Below are positions 12,390 through 25,179 of a DNA stretch of 64,000 bases, in pieces. Both the position numbers and the translations under genes were made by a program. The notes under the pieces are model-generated. The model made no database searches. It had not been told where the DNA came from and worked only from the letters and a program-made list of their open reading frames with translations. Each line of letters begins with the position of its first letter. The stretch's first letter is position 1. Source of the DNA: Glossina fuscipes (Eukaryota; Arthropoda; Insecta; Diptera; Glossinidae); NCBI RefSeq assembly GCF_014805625.2, contig NW_023998414.1:10887624-10951623 (forward strand). The letters are read 5' to 3'.

Positions 12390-13170
12390 ATGTAAACATT
12401 TTTTAAAAAATTTTTTATTTACTCACTAATTATTCATAAATTATATTAGATAAATGTACAAAACGCATATTCCATGGGCTATGCTGGAACCCCGGTAAAT
12501 GGAAAAAATTGACCAAGCCTACTAAATATTGAATATTCAGGTTTCATGATGAATTTTCCGATAGCAGACCGAACATTATCACGCTCAAAAATCCGCAATG
12601 TCTTAACTTCCGTAATATAATGCTTCGATCATTTGTCGTCTCATCGATCATGTCCCGTCTTATTTATGGATTGGGTTCCCTAATGATGGTTTCGTTTTAA
12701 TATACCCGCAATTAATCCCCAAGTGAGATTGTCATGGCCCTCAATCGGTGGTAATAGTTACTTTGCCTATTATCGACTCTACATCATGATCGTTTGCGCT
12801 TTGGGTTTCGCAAAGCAGTCGATCATCACGTTTAGCACTTCTTGCAATAAACTCGAAACTACTATTTCAGGTACATTAATGATAGATCTATTTTAAGTCC
12901 GCCCGATTGTTACATGCATCCATATCAACTTACGATAGCCTGTGTCATAAGCGATATAACGTGTAGTTACATGAGACCCTGACCGAAATTTCATACGTGG
13001 AATATCCTGGAAATTTCAATGACCTATTGAATAATATTGGAACGGAGCGGCTGATTTATGCCATTTTAAGACACTCATAAAGGCATTAGCCAGAGAAATA
13101 AGTAGGAGGCTTTTGTAGTTATATCGGTTAGAGTTTACGAGTAATGGGCGAAAAATCTAGAAGTCGACAA
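12390..13170. other. unassigned non-coding stretch
   Basis: Slightly less AT-rich than its neighbours. No gene or transposase motif was recognised. Confidence 0.45.
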
Positions 13171-13179
13171 AACTAATAA

Positions 13180-13385
13180 GCGGAAATATTCTCTCTCTTA
13201 TATTATACCGTAGATCTCTCATCCACATGATAAAATTTCTAACGTTCCAATTTTTGCAAACGGCAAGCTGACCGTTTACACAGACAAACAGAGAATCATA
13301 TTTCATATTGATTCAGATGAATTGAAGCTTTCTGCTGCGACAAAGGAGTATACCCATCCATCCTTGGGTGGTGGGTGTATATACA
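13180..13385 (+). repeat. dispersed repeat A, decayed 3' part
   Basis: Keeps the CAGACAAACAGAGAATCA block, TATTGATTCAGATGAATTGA, and the closing hairpin-like TACCCATCCATCCTTGGGTG. The rest has diverged. Confidence 0.55.
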
Positions 13386-13389
13386 TATA

Positions 13390-13994
13390 ATGACGGCACT
13401 ATGGTAAATAACTTTGTCTATTGTAATTCATAATTTCATTAGTCTAGAGTAGTGGTGATTGGAATAAATAGTGAAGCGATTCTTCTAGAGGCTTGTCGCT
13501 TCCTTCCGTAAATTATTATATAAACCGAGACGCGTGTTGCTTAGCAATTCAATTCATTAATGGATTGCAGTAGAAAGCGTGTTGCAATATTAACTCAATA
13601 TAAGTCATATTTGCTATGAAAGCATACCCAGAAGAAGAAAACTACGAAAAAGTGAAAATGCAATAAAGAAAATGTAAAAAAAAAATTATAAAATGATATG
13701 CAGGTAATTGTAGAGAGACACCTTTAAAGCATAAATGCATTAAAATAAATTGTGTATGCGCGCGTAGTTGAAATAATATAATGTGTGCAATAATAGCATA
13801 TAATATTATTGACGGTATAATAAACTCTCGGCATAGGAAGTATATTCACATTCGAACATTGCATAAATATCTATAGAAAATATATTTCATAATAAGTTGA
13901 ATGAATTGGAAAAAAACAACAACAACAACAAGAACAACATTAACAACAATATAATAACCTCAAGAGATACCACAAACTGTTTAATGATACTGTT

Positions 13995-14057
<63 letters not shown>

Positions 14058-15010
14058 GCATACATTTATATGGATATATATACCGTAGACTGGAGCTATA
14101 TAAGCTTAGATACGCGCATATAAATTTTCCATGAAACAAAAACCGAAACGTTAAGAGAGGGAAAAAGAAAAAGTCTAAACGCCCAAGATAATATATCATA
14201 AAAATTCGAATATGAAAAATGAAACAGAAAAAAAAATGATTTAAATAAACGCATGACCACAATTTGTGGCACCTTATTGTATATATTATTAGAGAATCGA
14301 TATGCAAACGGTAGCATTTCTAAGGTTTTATTGACCCATATTTATCTCTCATATGACAATGACTTAATTCACATGACACCACCAATCACCGCTTATGTGT
14401 ATTAGTTAAATTCTATTTATACCTACACACATGTCAATGATTGCAAAATTGTTTTCATTGAAGTCAACGATGATCATTATGCGAAGATGAGAAAAGGCGT
14501 TTGTAAATTGTTAGCTCAACGTTTACTATCTATATATGTTATATATTATGCTCACTTTCTATCTTTTTTTTTTTTATGTTAATTAATTCAATCAACCTAC
14601 AGTAAACTTATAATTTTTGTAGCAACAATTAAATACGTACTTGGGCTTTATTTAAATTTTGACTTTATTTTTCTTTTTATTTTTTTTTATTTATTTATCT
14701 ATTTTTTTTTTTCTATTTTCACATTAAAAAGCCGACTTCTTTCTAAATTCGTTTAAGTGACCCCTAGTATGGGTCAAAATCTGTGTTTGCTTATGCAGCA
14801 AATTAATACTTATTTGAAAAACACAATTGACTTTAAAGGAAATTTGGAATGATTTCTTCAATCAATTAAATGAATTTTATTTATAAAAATCTTTTCCAAA
14901 ATATATGCAAAACAAATACGAAAATTATGTTCGATCGAGAGCGAACCTTTGATACCTATTATCGTTATTTTAAAAAAGAGCAAAGAAATTAAATAAAAGC
15001 ACTACATATT
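13390..15010. other. gene-free AT-rich stretch
   Basis: No exon was recognised. A long (AT)n array at 13998-14051 and T-rich tracts at 14560-14720 dominate. Confidence 0.6.
13998..14051. repeat. (AT)n microsatellite
   Basis: About 27 uninterrupted AT units. Confidence 0.97.
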
Positions 15011-15029
15011 CATGCTCCATAATATCGAG

Positions 15030-15230
15030 TGGGCGCAGCTGATTGTTTCTATTTAGTCGTGTGGACGTTGTAGGCGTGTCCTTTAAAAAGATTATATCTA
15101 AGCGATATCTTCACTTTCGTTAACGGGAGAATGTTTACTGCAAATGCTACACAATTGCGCAGACAGACGCATGGACAGACAAACAGAGATTAAGAATTTA
15201 CAAACTTCATGCGGTTTTTAAAGTTTGTTT
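15030..15230 (+). repeat. dispersed repeat A, partial copy
   Basis: Contains GTGGACGTTGTAGGCGTGTC, AATGTTTACTGCAAATGC and the CAGACAGACGCATGGACAGA block. It sits in tandem with the next, fuller copy. Confidence 0.7.
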
Positions 15231-15244
15231 CTACGCCTTAAAAA

Positions 15245-15670
15245 AATTGAATTTTGATACACTATAACATTGAGTAGGCGTGGTCAATTTTTTTTCCATT
15301 TACCGGTGCTACAGCATCGCCCATAGAATATGCGTTTTTTACATTTATCTGCTATAGATAAGATGTTTCCAGGGTATGTGGTGCTGTGCGAGCGTGTCCT
15401 TTAAACGGTTTAGATCATTTTCAATATTAATCTGCGTACAAGAACTTCCAATGCTTCTATCATATTTAAAGTCGATAGCTTCATATTTACGGCCAGAAAA
15501 ATGTTTACAATAGACGTTATGCAGACGGACAGACGGACATGCTTAATTCGATTAAGAATTTCATGTTGATCAAGAATGTATATGATTTGTGGCGTTTCTG
15601 AAATTTCCTTCTGAACGTTGCAAACTTCTTTACAACATAAATATACCACTCATCCTGCTGACGATGAATG
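15245..15670 (+). repeat. dispersed repeat A, near full-length copy
   Basis: Matches the 3000-3470 copy block for block: GATACACTATAACATTGAGT, AGGCGTGGTC, CTACAGCATCGCCC, ACATTTATCTGCTATAG, CAAGAACTTCCAATGC, AATGTTTACAATAGACGTTA, the GACGGACATGC block, TTGATCAAGAATGTATATGA, AACGTTGCAAAC and the terminal CACTCATCCTGCTGACGATG. Confidence 0.85.
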
Positions 15671-16047
15671 TAAAAAAAAAGGCGAAATAATGTCGCCTAC
15701 ACATAGGCCATGCCCTCTTTAAAATAAAATGCCTTTATTAAGAAAATTTCTCTCAAATAAAGATAATAAAACTTTGATATTAAAATGAATTATTAGACTA
15801 CTCTTGTGGGTAATATTCCGTTATAAAATCGTATATATATTATTGTGTCTATTTAAATTTTCACGCAAGAAAAAATTGTTGATTACATTATGCAAATACA
15901 AATTATCTATAAATATAGTAAATTTAGAAATATTTGTTTAAAAATTTCTTTAAAGCGGACTTATATGTTGGACAATTAATCAAAAATTACGTCACTTAGT
16001 GGATGTCGAAATTTGATTGTCCTAAAAAGACATCACGATAATATATC

Positions 16048-16371
16048 ATGAAATTTATCGGTCATATTGAAAGTCGATGCTTAAGTCGATTGGCATTGAT
16101 AGTTGGGGTGTATTTTTTTTTATTTTTTTTTTTGGTTACGTTGATTTTATTTGTATGTATTCTCAAAAGTTTAATTATAAACTATTTAGAAATGAACAGA
16201 AAAAAAAATTGGAAAAATAAACTGTACAGTGTGATACGTTTTGTACCCTACACCAATGGAAACAGCCTTGTGGCTTTTAAATGTAAAAGTTGTCGTGATT
16301 TGTATGGAAATTCATTAACGCTTCGCAGTAAAACAAAAATCTGCTTGAAATGTGGAAAAATGCATATATAA
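16048..16371 (+). CDS. small ORF with paired CxxC motifs, hypothetical
   Basis: A 107-codon frame with one strongly hydrophobic segment near residues 16-43 and a C-terminal FKCKSC ... ICLKCGK pattern, which resembles a minimal zinc ribbon (two CxxC pairs about 20 residues apart). It ends six bases before the target TA of the 937-bp DNA transposon. I recognise no family. It could be a transposon remnant or chance. T-rich and A-rich homopolymers inside the frame weigh against a real gene. Confidence 0.2.
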   Translation: MKFIGHIESRCLSRLALIVGVYFFLFFFLVTLILFVCILKSLIINYLEMNRKKNWKNKLYSVIRFVPYTNGNSLVAFKCKSCRDLYGNSLTLRSKTKICLKCGKMHI

Positions 16372-16376
16372 ATATA

Positions 16377-17313
16377 CAGTCAATCCTTCTATAACGCGAT
16401 CGCGATCGTTCTATACCATGAATTTAGCTACGTATTAATATTCTACAGTTGAAATTAACAAGGAAATCACTTTGTTTTTTTGTCAAAGTACACACACGCA
16501 CATACATACCAATTTTCCAATTTCAGCCGAACTTGTCATCAATTTTAAGGGCAGCTTAGTGGGCAATTGTCTGTAAATCCTACTGCCTATTGCTCGCTTA
16601 ATTTGATTTATCGTAATTGTACAACATTACACAATACCGTGGACTATATTTTTTATTTGTTGTAATAAAAAAATAATAAAATAATTGTTAATCCCAGGCT
16701 TACATAATGCAAGACATAAAAGAAAGAAGAAAACAGTTAAGGCAGTTTTCATCTCTTGGGGAAAAAATCCAAATTTGAAAACGTTCAAGAGATGGAGAAA
16801 AAAATGCCACCAATGAAACTACAATTCCAATTCAGATTCAAAGCCGAAGCTCAACTTTTACAATGGGAAAAAAAGAGCCAAATTTGACGTTCAATGATGC
16901 GCAACGCAAAGTTCAAAAGAGAGTTAAGAAATCGCTTAGCTACGGTTAGAGAGGTTTCTCTCAATGCTCTCCACAGGACGATTTATCAAGTGAAGAAGAC
17001 ATTTGGCCCATTGGAAGACAATGATTAAGGCCACTCAGATTTGAAAACGAGAATGAGTGTTCGAAGCTTTCAATACACATGAAATTATGTTACGCAATTT
17101 TATATCATTTTCTTCGTTTTATTGGAAAACAAGGTTTGTCGGTGAGGCAATGCAATTTTCATGCATCGCAAAGCAAACCAAACCGATTAATAAGCGATTT
17201 TATTTACTTACAAGTTTCAGTCGACGAGGTTTCCGTAGAAAGCGATACGAATCAAATTGATTCGTACTATTGCTGCATTTCTTATAGCGCGTTACGAATT
17301 GCAGGGTTGACTG
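16377..17313. mobile_element. pogo/Tigger-like DNA transposon with terminal inverted repeats
   Basis: The 5' end begins CAGTCAATCCTTCTATAACG and the 3' end, reverse-complemented, begins CAGTCAACCCTGCAATTCGT then AACGCG. These imperfect inverted repeats of about 28 bp share CAGTCAA, CC and a GCG at the inner edge. Both ends are flanked by TA (16375-16376 and 17314-17315), the usual Tc1/mariner/pogo target duplication. The interior keeps broken coding-like pieces, for example LRNRLATVREVSLNALHRTI near 16920-16990, but no intact transposase. CAGT-starting ends with a TA target suggest the pogo/Tigger group. The family assignment is inference. Confidence 0.72.
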
Positions 17314-17559
17314 TATTGCTTTCTATAGAAAATGTCAATATAAAAATTTCCATATACATATACATAATGTATAACTTTATTAGAGTGGGTGCAAAAAGCA
17401 GAATAGGAATTATACCGATCGCTTCTCGAATCCACTAGTTATATATACTACGTATATATATAGACAGTTATAGTTCAATAGAAGTGTGTGTGTTAGTTTA
17501 TAGGAACTACGTACGCTTTATATTATGACTAGTGCATTGAGGGCATTGAGTGTTATAAC

Positions 17560-17830
17560 TGTCGATTGTAAGATGATAGAAGGGTCCATTAGGTTTGTAA
17601 CAATATATGCAACACCAAGAAGAATTCGAGATGGACCCACGCTTTATAATAACGATCAATTCGAAATCATTTCCCCGGTTTAAGTTTGCCCATCCATTGT
17701 GTGTCCATCGGTCTGTCGTCTTTTCTTTTGTTCGACCTACAAGTCACAAGTTTTGATGAAACGCTTTATTTCATAAAAATCGTTATATGAATAATTATAG
17801 CGTACTGTAGGATACAATGCTTTTTGTTGT
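17560..17830 (+). repeat. dispersed repeat B, partial copy
   Basis: Contains ATATGCAACACCAAGAAGAA, TTCGAGATGGACCCACGCTT, TAACGATCAATTCGAAATCA and the closing AGCGTACTGTAGGATACA. The same order is seen in copies at 24770, 28995, 33855 and 49885. Confidence 0.7.
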
Positions 17831-17929
17831 TTTAATCTTTCTCAATGAATTTTATCGTCACCTTAGTATTGTAAAAGATGTTATTAAGTGAAATTGTTTA
17901 CTTTTCGAACGTCAAGAAAGTGCAGAGAA

Positions 17930-18395
17930 TAAAAATAGGCGTGGCCGGTATTTTCCATTTTTGTGCATGTAGTGCAGGACCATTCGTAGAATAAAAATAG
18001 ACATTTTTATCGTTGTATTTATGTTGGTTTGATATAACTAACAAGCAAAAAAGGAGATTGTGTTTCATTTTTAAAAACAAAGATTGTATGAGATTATGTT
18101 GTGCTTTGGTCTTGTCCTTTGAACGATTTGTAACATTTTCAGTAACAATCTGCGTCCAAGAATTTCCAATATTTCTGCCTTATGTGAAGCGGATAGCTTT
18201 ATTTGTGCGACAAGAAGAACGTTTGCAACTGCAGATGGTAGACAAGCAACTAGACGGAGCGACAGACATACTTGAATCGAATTAGAATTTAATGCTGATC
18301 AAGAATGTACATATTTTATGGGAGCCTTCCTGCTGGGTGTTGCAAACGTTACAGTAAAATGAATACACACCTTATTCTTCAGTGATGATTACAAA
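17930..18395 (+). repeat. dispersed repeat A, near full-length copy
   Basis: Carries AATAGGCGTGGCCGG, TCTTGTCCTTTGAACGATTT, TCTGCGTCCAAGAATTTCCA, AACGTTTGCAACTGC, GCGACAGACATACTTGAATC, GCTGATCAAGAATGTACATA, GGGTGTTGCAAACGTT and the terminal CCTTATTCTTCAGTGATGA. Confidence 0.8.
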
Positions 18396-19344
18396 AAAAA
18401 AGAAAAACAATATTTGGAAATTTGGAGTAGGGCAGGAGATCAAAATTGAACAATTTTCGTTTTTATTAGGAATTTTACCACGATCTGCCTCTCAATAATG
18501 ACATAGCCAGAACAGCATCCCCCTATTTTGGACAGGAAGAATCCAAACGCCCCAAAATTTAGCACAGAAATGCGTTGAGGGACTAAGTCAGGATAATTTC
18601 TTTACGAGCCATCACTGCAATCAAAGTTTACGCAGAACTAAAATTTCTTCTTATTGTGAACATTTTCCTTATCTCCTCACATATTACATTTCAATAGATT
18701 CGATTTTTGTGTATTTTTAATTCCAGTAACGTCAGCAGATAGCGTTAGGCCATAAGACCTCCTTTGCAACACTATTTAAAGGTAAAATAGGATAGTAGGA
18801 TAGCAATAGTGATCCTTTAGCCACAATATTTTCCCGTCCCCTTAATTTTAAGCGTTTTTTTTTTATTTATTTATTTTTCTTTTAAATTCTTACAATAAAT
18901 TAAAACAGGTTACGACTCTCTTGCCACCATTTCTGTGCTTTTTATTTTTATTTCCATTTTGGATTTCTTTTATTTTATTTTATTTATTTATTTATTTTTT
19001 GTTTCGTTTCAAGAAACGTTTGTCTCCAATTTATCCTCAAAACTAATTAAAGAAAACTCTCTATTGCTTACTCAGAAACAGGCATATTTTCCTTTTGTTT
19101 CACTTCACATTTTTTCCTTTTTAACGAAATTGTCAATCACTGTCAACTTTTGCCTTTATATAGAGCAAAAACATTTCACAATAGGTCGTATTTAGTAACA
19201 CGTATGTATGTTTATGATAATCAACATCTTTTGTGCATAGTTAAGCCAAAGAGAAATGCCACAACTTCCTGCATAATATTAAAACAAGGTCCTATCTAAT
19301 GCACATGGAGAGAAAAAAATATTTTAATCCATATCTCGGGAATT

Positions 19345-19345
<1 letters not shown>

Positions 19346-19380
<35 letters not shown>
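19346..19380 (+). repeat. (AG)n microsatellite
   Basis: About 17 AG units. Confidence 0.97.
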
Positions 19381-19385
<5 letters not shown>

Positions 19386-21897
19386 AGAAATTAAAAATTC
19401 TATTTCTAATTTCTATTCTAATTATTGGCAAAACGTAGCTGAAAATACTCGATACAGAATATTTCGTCCCATTAACTGCGTAGTCTTCTAGTTATTGAAC
19501 AAGTGAGGATCTAGTTAAGGATTTGATTTGTAAATCCATTTGTATCGTTTAATTAATCTCTGATTAATCTTTGCTTTAGATCCTTACGAATTCGAGATTC
19601 AACTGATTACAACAAAAATAGAATAGTCAGGATCGAATTCATTATATAGAACGTTAACATGACTGTATATAGTCCTTTAAGGAACAACATTACTTTGGAT
19701 TACTCACTCATTCCTTACATTCGAGACTAGAATCGAGACAAAAGTTTTCGCATCGCATCTCAGTTGCCATAACGAAAGATGACTGATGGACAAACAAGCA
19801 CAGATACAAATATGTACAACCTAAGGCTAAATCTATATGGGAAAAATAATTTTAGAATCGATGATTAATAAAATATTCTTAAATATACATAGCTAGAGGC
19901 TTATGTCAAAAATATGAAGATTTGAATTTCGCTTCAAGTTAAGTTGAACTGAATATTATTAGAGTTTATCTGTTTACTTCATATATGTTATGAAAGGATG
20001 AGTAAGAATGGGTTCGTTCATACCCTCCATGGCTTATATGCGGGGTAATTTTGGGAAAATTCATTTACTTATATTAAAGCAATTAGAAAATCCATTTTTA
20101 TCTTGGGAAGAATTTAAGATAGAATATCATTCGCGAACCGTCAGATATTAGAATCACTCTAACAAAATATTCGTACAAAATGTGTAAGCTGTGGATGCTT
20201 CAACTCTGTGTGGAGAACATTTTCTGCAATCGTTAGTTACCGAGATGACTTTACTGTGATTGAAATATTAAATTGACTTTTCGTTCTCCAAGTTTGGTAA
20301 TTAAAGTGGAATGTAATGTAAATTGAAAAGTGACGTAACAAGAGATAGCGGATATCCTGAAGATGTCGATAGACATCTACATTTACTACATTGCACGAAA
20401 TGTTGAGAATTTTGCTTTTTCGAAATGCTGCTCCGATCATTGTATACTTCAGATCTGGCGCCCCGTCCCCAAGTGCAATTCTGAAAAGAGCTCTTCAGCC
20501 AGACAGACACGTATCAAATGCAAAGCTCATTGCGGCGATTGAAGCAAATATTAAAAATTTTGAAGAAAAAATGAGATAGTCCCGAGAATTATTGACCAAT
20601 ATATATTGTGTCGGGAAGTAAATCGCTTTAAAAACATTTCCATTTATTTAATGCTCTCCAGAGCATACAGAATAATCAACTTGACTTTTTTATTTATTTT
20701 TTTTTTTTGATTCGAAATTTAAACTTTAGTTATAGTTTGAGAAAGAGCGGTTCATAAATTTTCCAACTATAAAAGCTATCTCAAATAGTGGGCCCGACAG
20801 ATTAAAATTGTATTCGTATTCACGTAAATAATTTTTATACTTAGTGATCTCTCAGTATATACCGTTCTTAGTTGGTTAGTGAAGAAAATGGGTTTAGTCT
20901 GTTACGGCATTTCGCAACAAAATCTTTTATCTACATTACAATTGTAAATGTGATTGAAATTTTATTCACAAAATAATTTCTAAAATAATAAGTACAACAA
21001 ACATATTACGTTGCATCAAATCAAAGAAATGAGTACAAACCACAACACGAAATTCTGTGGCAGACAATTGAAACATTGGGTGGCTACAAGGAAACACAAC
21101 GACTGTATATACATATTTGCGAAATCTGTACGCGTTGACATCCCCCCCCATAAAGAGTAACTTTTTTTAAAGTATTACTTTTTAGATAAAGTAATTAATT
21201 AAGAACGATTATAAACGACTGAGTAAATTGCTTTCTCTTAGTACATTATATATTTCTTTTTAACCGAATTAAATCTTTGTCTATAATGAAAAAAAAATAA
21301 ATAAATAAATAAATAAATAAAAATTCTCTTAAAATTTTTTACATAACAAATATTAAAATGAATGTTTTGTGTTAGCCATTGAAGGACATATAGAAAGTAA
21401 AGCATTTCTATGGCTACCTATACATAGATAAGTTTATCTTACCTTTAACAATATTAAGCAAACAAACGGCAGTCTTTGAATTCATGAAATTAGTTTACGG
21501 TTCGTCACATTAAATCCTGTTCTCACTATTTGCCGGCAATCATTCGATGCGAGAGCTCCTTGTTTTTATTACAAATTTTATCTCAATTTATGCTGAGAGT
21601 GCCAAACACACGAGTCAGTTTTTCGACATTTACAAGAACACAAATACAAAATGCCAACTAATACCGGCATACAATATATTAATGCATACACAATCAACCT
21701 GCTTTAATATCCTTCCTTTTTATTTGTAAGTTTGTAATAACGGCTAGAAAGTATAGGAAAAGTCTGACATGCAATACTTTTTGAAAATCGAATAATTTTT
21801 TGTGGCAGTTTTACGGCTCTTACTGTTTATATACCTTTTGTAAAAGTTACTCTTTGTTTATCATTTGCACAAACCCTTAGGAAGTATGAATATGTAT

Positions 21898-22000
21898 TTA
21901 TTTATATATATATATCTATATATATATATATATATATAGATTTATATATATAGATTTATATATATATAGATTTATATATATATATATATATATAAACAGA
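21898..22000 (+). repeat. compound AT repeat with ATAGATTT units
   Basis: Runs of AT are interrupted at regular spacing by AGATTT, giving a short tandem unit of about 18 bp repeated several times. Confidence 0.85.
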
Positions 22001-24769
22001 TTAAAGCTAGATAGATATCTATGTAAAATGAATATTGTTAGGCTTTTGTTCGCCTATGTAAAGGAAGATGAAAGTGTTTTTCATTTTGTTCTTGTTTTTA
22101 ATATATATTTCTTTGGATTTTTTTCTATTAATTTCTTCTTTTTTTTTTTCAATTAAACATTCATATGGGCACTTTATCACTATAGCTTTTCATATTATAA
22201 TTATTTATATTTTCGCATCTTGTATTTTAAATTTATAAAAATGTTTAAAGTTTTAATATATTAATCCAATCGATTATAAATATATATATATATATAATAT
22301 ATATATATCTATATATAGGTATATATACGTATATATGTAAAAGAGGTAAACTTCATACAAAACACCATACAGTCTAAGACAACAACTTCCCTTTTTAATG
22401 CCAAACAATTTAATCAATCACTTAACTGTGACCGTCTAACTAACTTTTATCTTCTGTTTTGTTTATATTAATCTCATGCGATATTACAACTCTCTCGTTT
22501 CTCTCGTTCAAAATACTACTAACTTTTTCGGAAAAAATTGACAAGAATACAAGAATTTACACATCTTTACCCGAAATTGAAGAATGAATGAATTTTCGTA
22601 GCAGAAAGTTGAACAAGTTATTTTTGAAAGTCTATTCACTAACTCGAACATGTATGTTGTAAATGTATGCAGCTCACGAACTCGAACATCAATTTCAATC
22701 TCAAAATGTACAATTTTATTCTCAGCAAAGTCAAAAAGGGCATTCCTAACAAAATGTACAGTAAAGTAAATTTTACTCTCAAAAAGTGATTGCTCGCTCT
22801 CTCCTCTCCAAATACTAAATAAACTAAATATCTGAATCGACTGAAACAACAACGAACGCCAAAACACAAACATCACGAACATGTTAGTTTGATCAACTAT
22901 GTTATGAGGGACATATTCATTTTATCAAAATTGTTTGCAACACTCAGAAGAAAGCATTAGAGACCCCACGACGTGTGCATATTCTTGAAACAGCGTTAAA
23001 TTCTAACTGATTTCCATACTTACACGCGTTTGAAAGTATGTAATAAATGTTTATAATTAAATATTGTACTCGACCCTGAGTACTTTGTACTTTGAAGAAC
23101 ACCGAATTTCCAGATATTTTGTATTTCAAAGTTTCTAAATTATTCTTAAATGGAGAAGTACCGGAGAGAGATGATATGCAGCCATAGGCTCATAGGGAAT
23201 CTATAGCTATGTATTTTATATACTTTTATAAATTTAGTGCAACTAGTGGAAGGAATTATGAGAGATATTTTCATCGATCTTTTTTCATTCATATATTCAA
23301 TATATGACAATCTATATCTGTGGAAAGTTATAGGCGATAATGTGCACAAACACAAACAGTATCATCCTTAGTTTAGCTTTATCCCAAAGATATGAAATGT
23401 ATGGAGGTTTCAAATATTGATATGATTTGAAGGATATTTCTATAATACGAACGAATCCTTGCATTATCGTATTAACATCAAAAATATAAAATTGAGATTG
23501 GAATTATTATGATTAACTTCGAACATAGTAAAAATTGAAAATTTAAGAAAATACAAGCATTGTTTCTTTGTGTGGTCTTATCCGACCCGGTTTAGACTTT
23601 TTGACAAAGTAAAATTATTTATAGGGCTGGGTTCGATAGTTCGTTTCGGACTCAGACTAAATCCAACTAGACTCAAGCGGCTTGAACATTGAAAGAAACT
23701 TGAGTTTGTTTCTTCAAATGTTTGATTACAACTTGGTTCGAGGTTTGAGGAAATACTCTTGCGAACGTATTTTATTTTTGCCTTGTTTGGCATGTCGGTA
23801 GCAGAGATGCCAAATTTATTTGCTGTACATTTTTTATGAATACCCTTTTTTTTGACTTTTTCTGAAAATACAATTTTTTTCTTTTATATATAAAAGTGAT
23901 ATATTTAAAATTAATTGTAAATAAATTATTATGTCCCCATTAAAATTGATATTTCAAGTACTTAATTAATTATTTCAATTATTGCTCTACTTATATATAC
24001 ATATAGTGTAAAGAATTATTTCTACGAAACATTATTATTCGCATTGTTACACAGTTAACAGTTTTCCCTTTTTTATTATACCATGGTAAACGGAACAGAA
24101 TGTTACATTTGGTAGATCTCTTCCTTTAGGCTGATTTAATGTTTTGAAATTTGTATGGAAATTTTATATAGAAAAAACAATTAATAACAAATCCATCTTT
24201 AAAATTAACACTTCAAGATCAAATTTAATCCCAATCAAATATCGATATCTGTTGTAGTATATAATGATATTATATTGGGATTAGGTTAGAAAATAGAACG
24301 CAATATATTGTTAACTAATTTAAATATAAATTTTCAATTGTAAAAAATGCCCAACCGGAACTCATTTAATTGATAAGGTCTCTTCGGAAAATCTTGGGAA
24401 CCAACAAGCCAGTCCAGCGCAGTCAACACATTCAACACATTTCTATGCAAAATACATACGTGTGCACATATCTAACATTCATACTAATTTCCAATACTAC
24501 GTAATAACGTAAAACCATACGCAACATAAACAGTGTGCAGTAGAAAGCACATCGTATTCACATGGCTTGTGTGCGGTTTTTTTTTTTTTATTTTCTTTTA
24601 TTTACTCATTTTGTTTTTGTTTCTGTCTTTAGCTTTGCCAGATGTTTGGTTTTGTGCTATTGCCCGAAATATAATGATGGAAATCCCCGTGTTATTTAAT
24701 AATCCAGTTTAGATATATGTAGATTGTAGATGTGGGTTTTGAAGATAGGTTAATGACCTTTATAAAATA

Positions 24770-25170
24770 TTCAAAATTTTTTATACTCTACACCGCTTCT
24801 GATACAGGATATATTAAGTTAGTGCGGACGTATGTAGCACGCACAAGAGCTGAAGATAGACTCACTTTTGATTATACCGATCGATTCCGAATTAATCTAA
24901 ATCTGCATGTCCGTCTGATGTCTATCCATGTAAATTTGTGTTCAAGCTACAGATCGGAATTTTTGAGATATTCTGATGAAATATGGCCCAGTCATGTGTT
25001 TTGACCCCAGCTTTTTGCGTCCGCTTCCCAATAAATACCCACAATACCCAGGCGTTTATACAGAAACAAGATGTTGGTTTTGGATTCTATAATAAAAAAA
25101 GGAGTTGTGTTAGACAATATGGTGTAGGATGTTTAATGGCGGGCCTTTCCCGACTATAATGTTTTTACTT
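24770..25170 (+). repeat. dispersed repeat B, near full-length copy
   Basis: Block order: TATACTCTACACCGCTTCTG, AGGATATATTAAGTTAGTGC, TTATACCGATCGATTCCGAA, TGTCCGTCTGATG, AGCTACAGATCGGAATTTTT, and the closing TGGTGTAGGATGTTTAATGG with CCCGACTATAATG. It has no coding capacity. The first block (CTCTACACC...) and last block (GTAGGATGTTTAATG) are diagnostic and recur in the other copies. The element type is unknown. Confidence 0.8.
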
Positions 25171-25179
25171 TTCTTTTTA

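Larger units (their letters stand above)
18400..24765. other. long gene-free stretch
   Basis: About 6.4 kb without an exon I can support. It holds T-rich tracts (18855-18990, 20690-20710), an (AG)n array, AAAT repeats near 21296-21320 and AT-rich compound arrays at 21898-22000 and 22278-22335. Open frames here have no recognisable domains. Confidence 0.55.

Noticed and set aside
20391..20579. 62-residue plus-strand ORF with a charged end (NAKLIAAIEANI)
   Set aside because: It looked weakly transposase-like, but I could not match it to any family or find flanking blocks.
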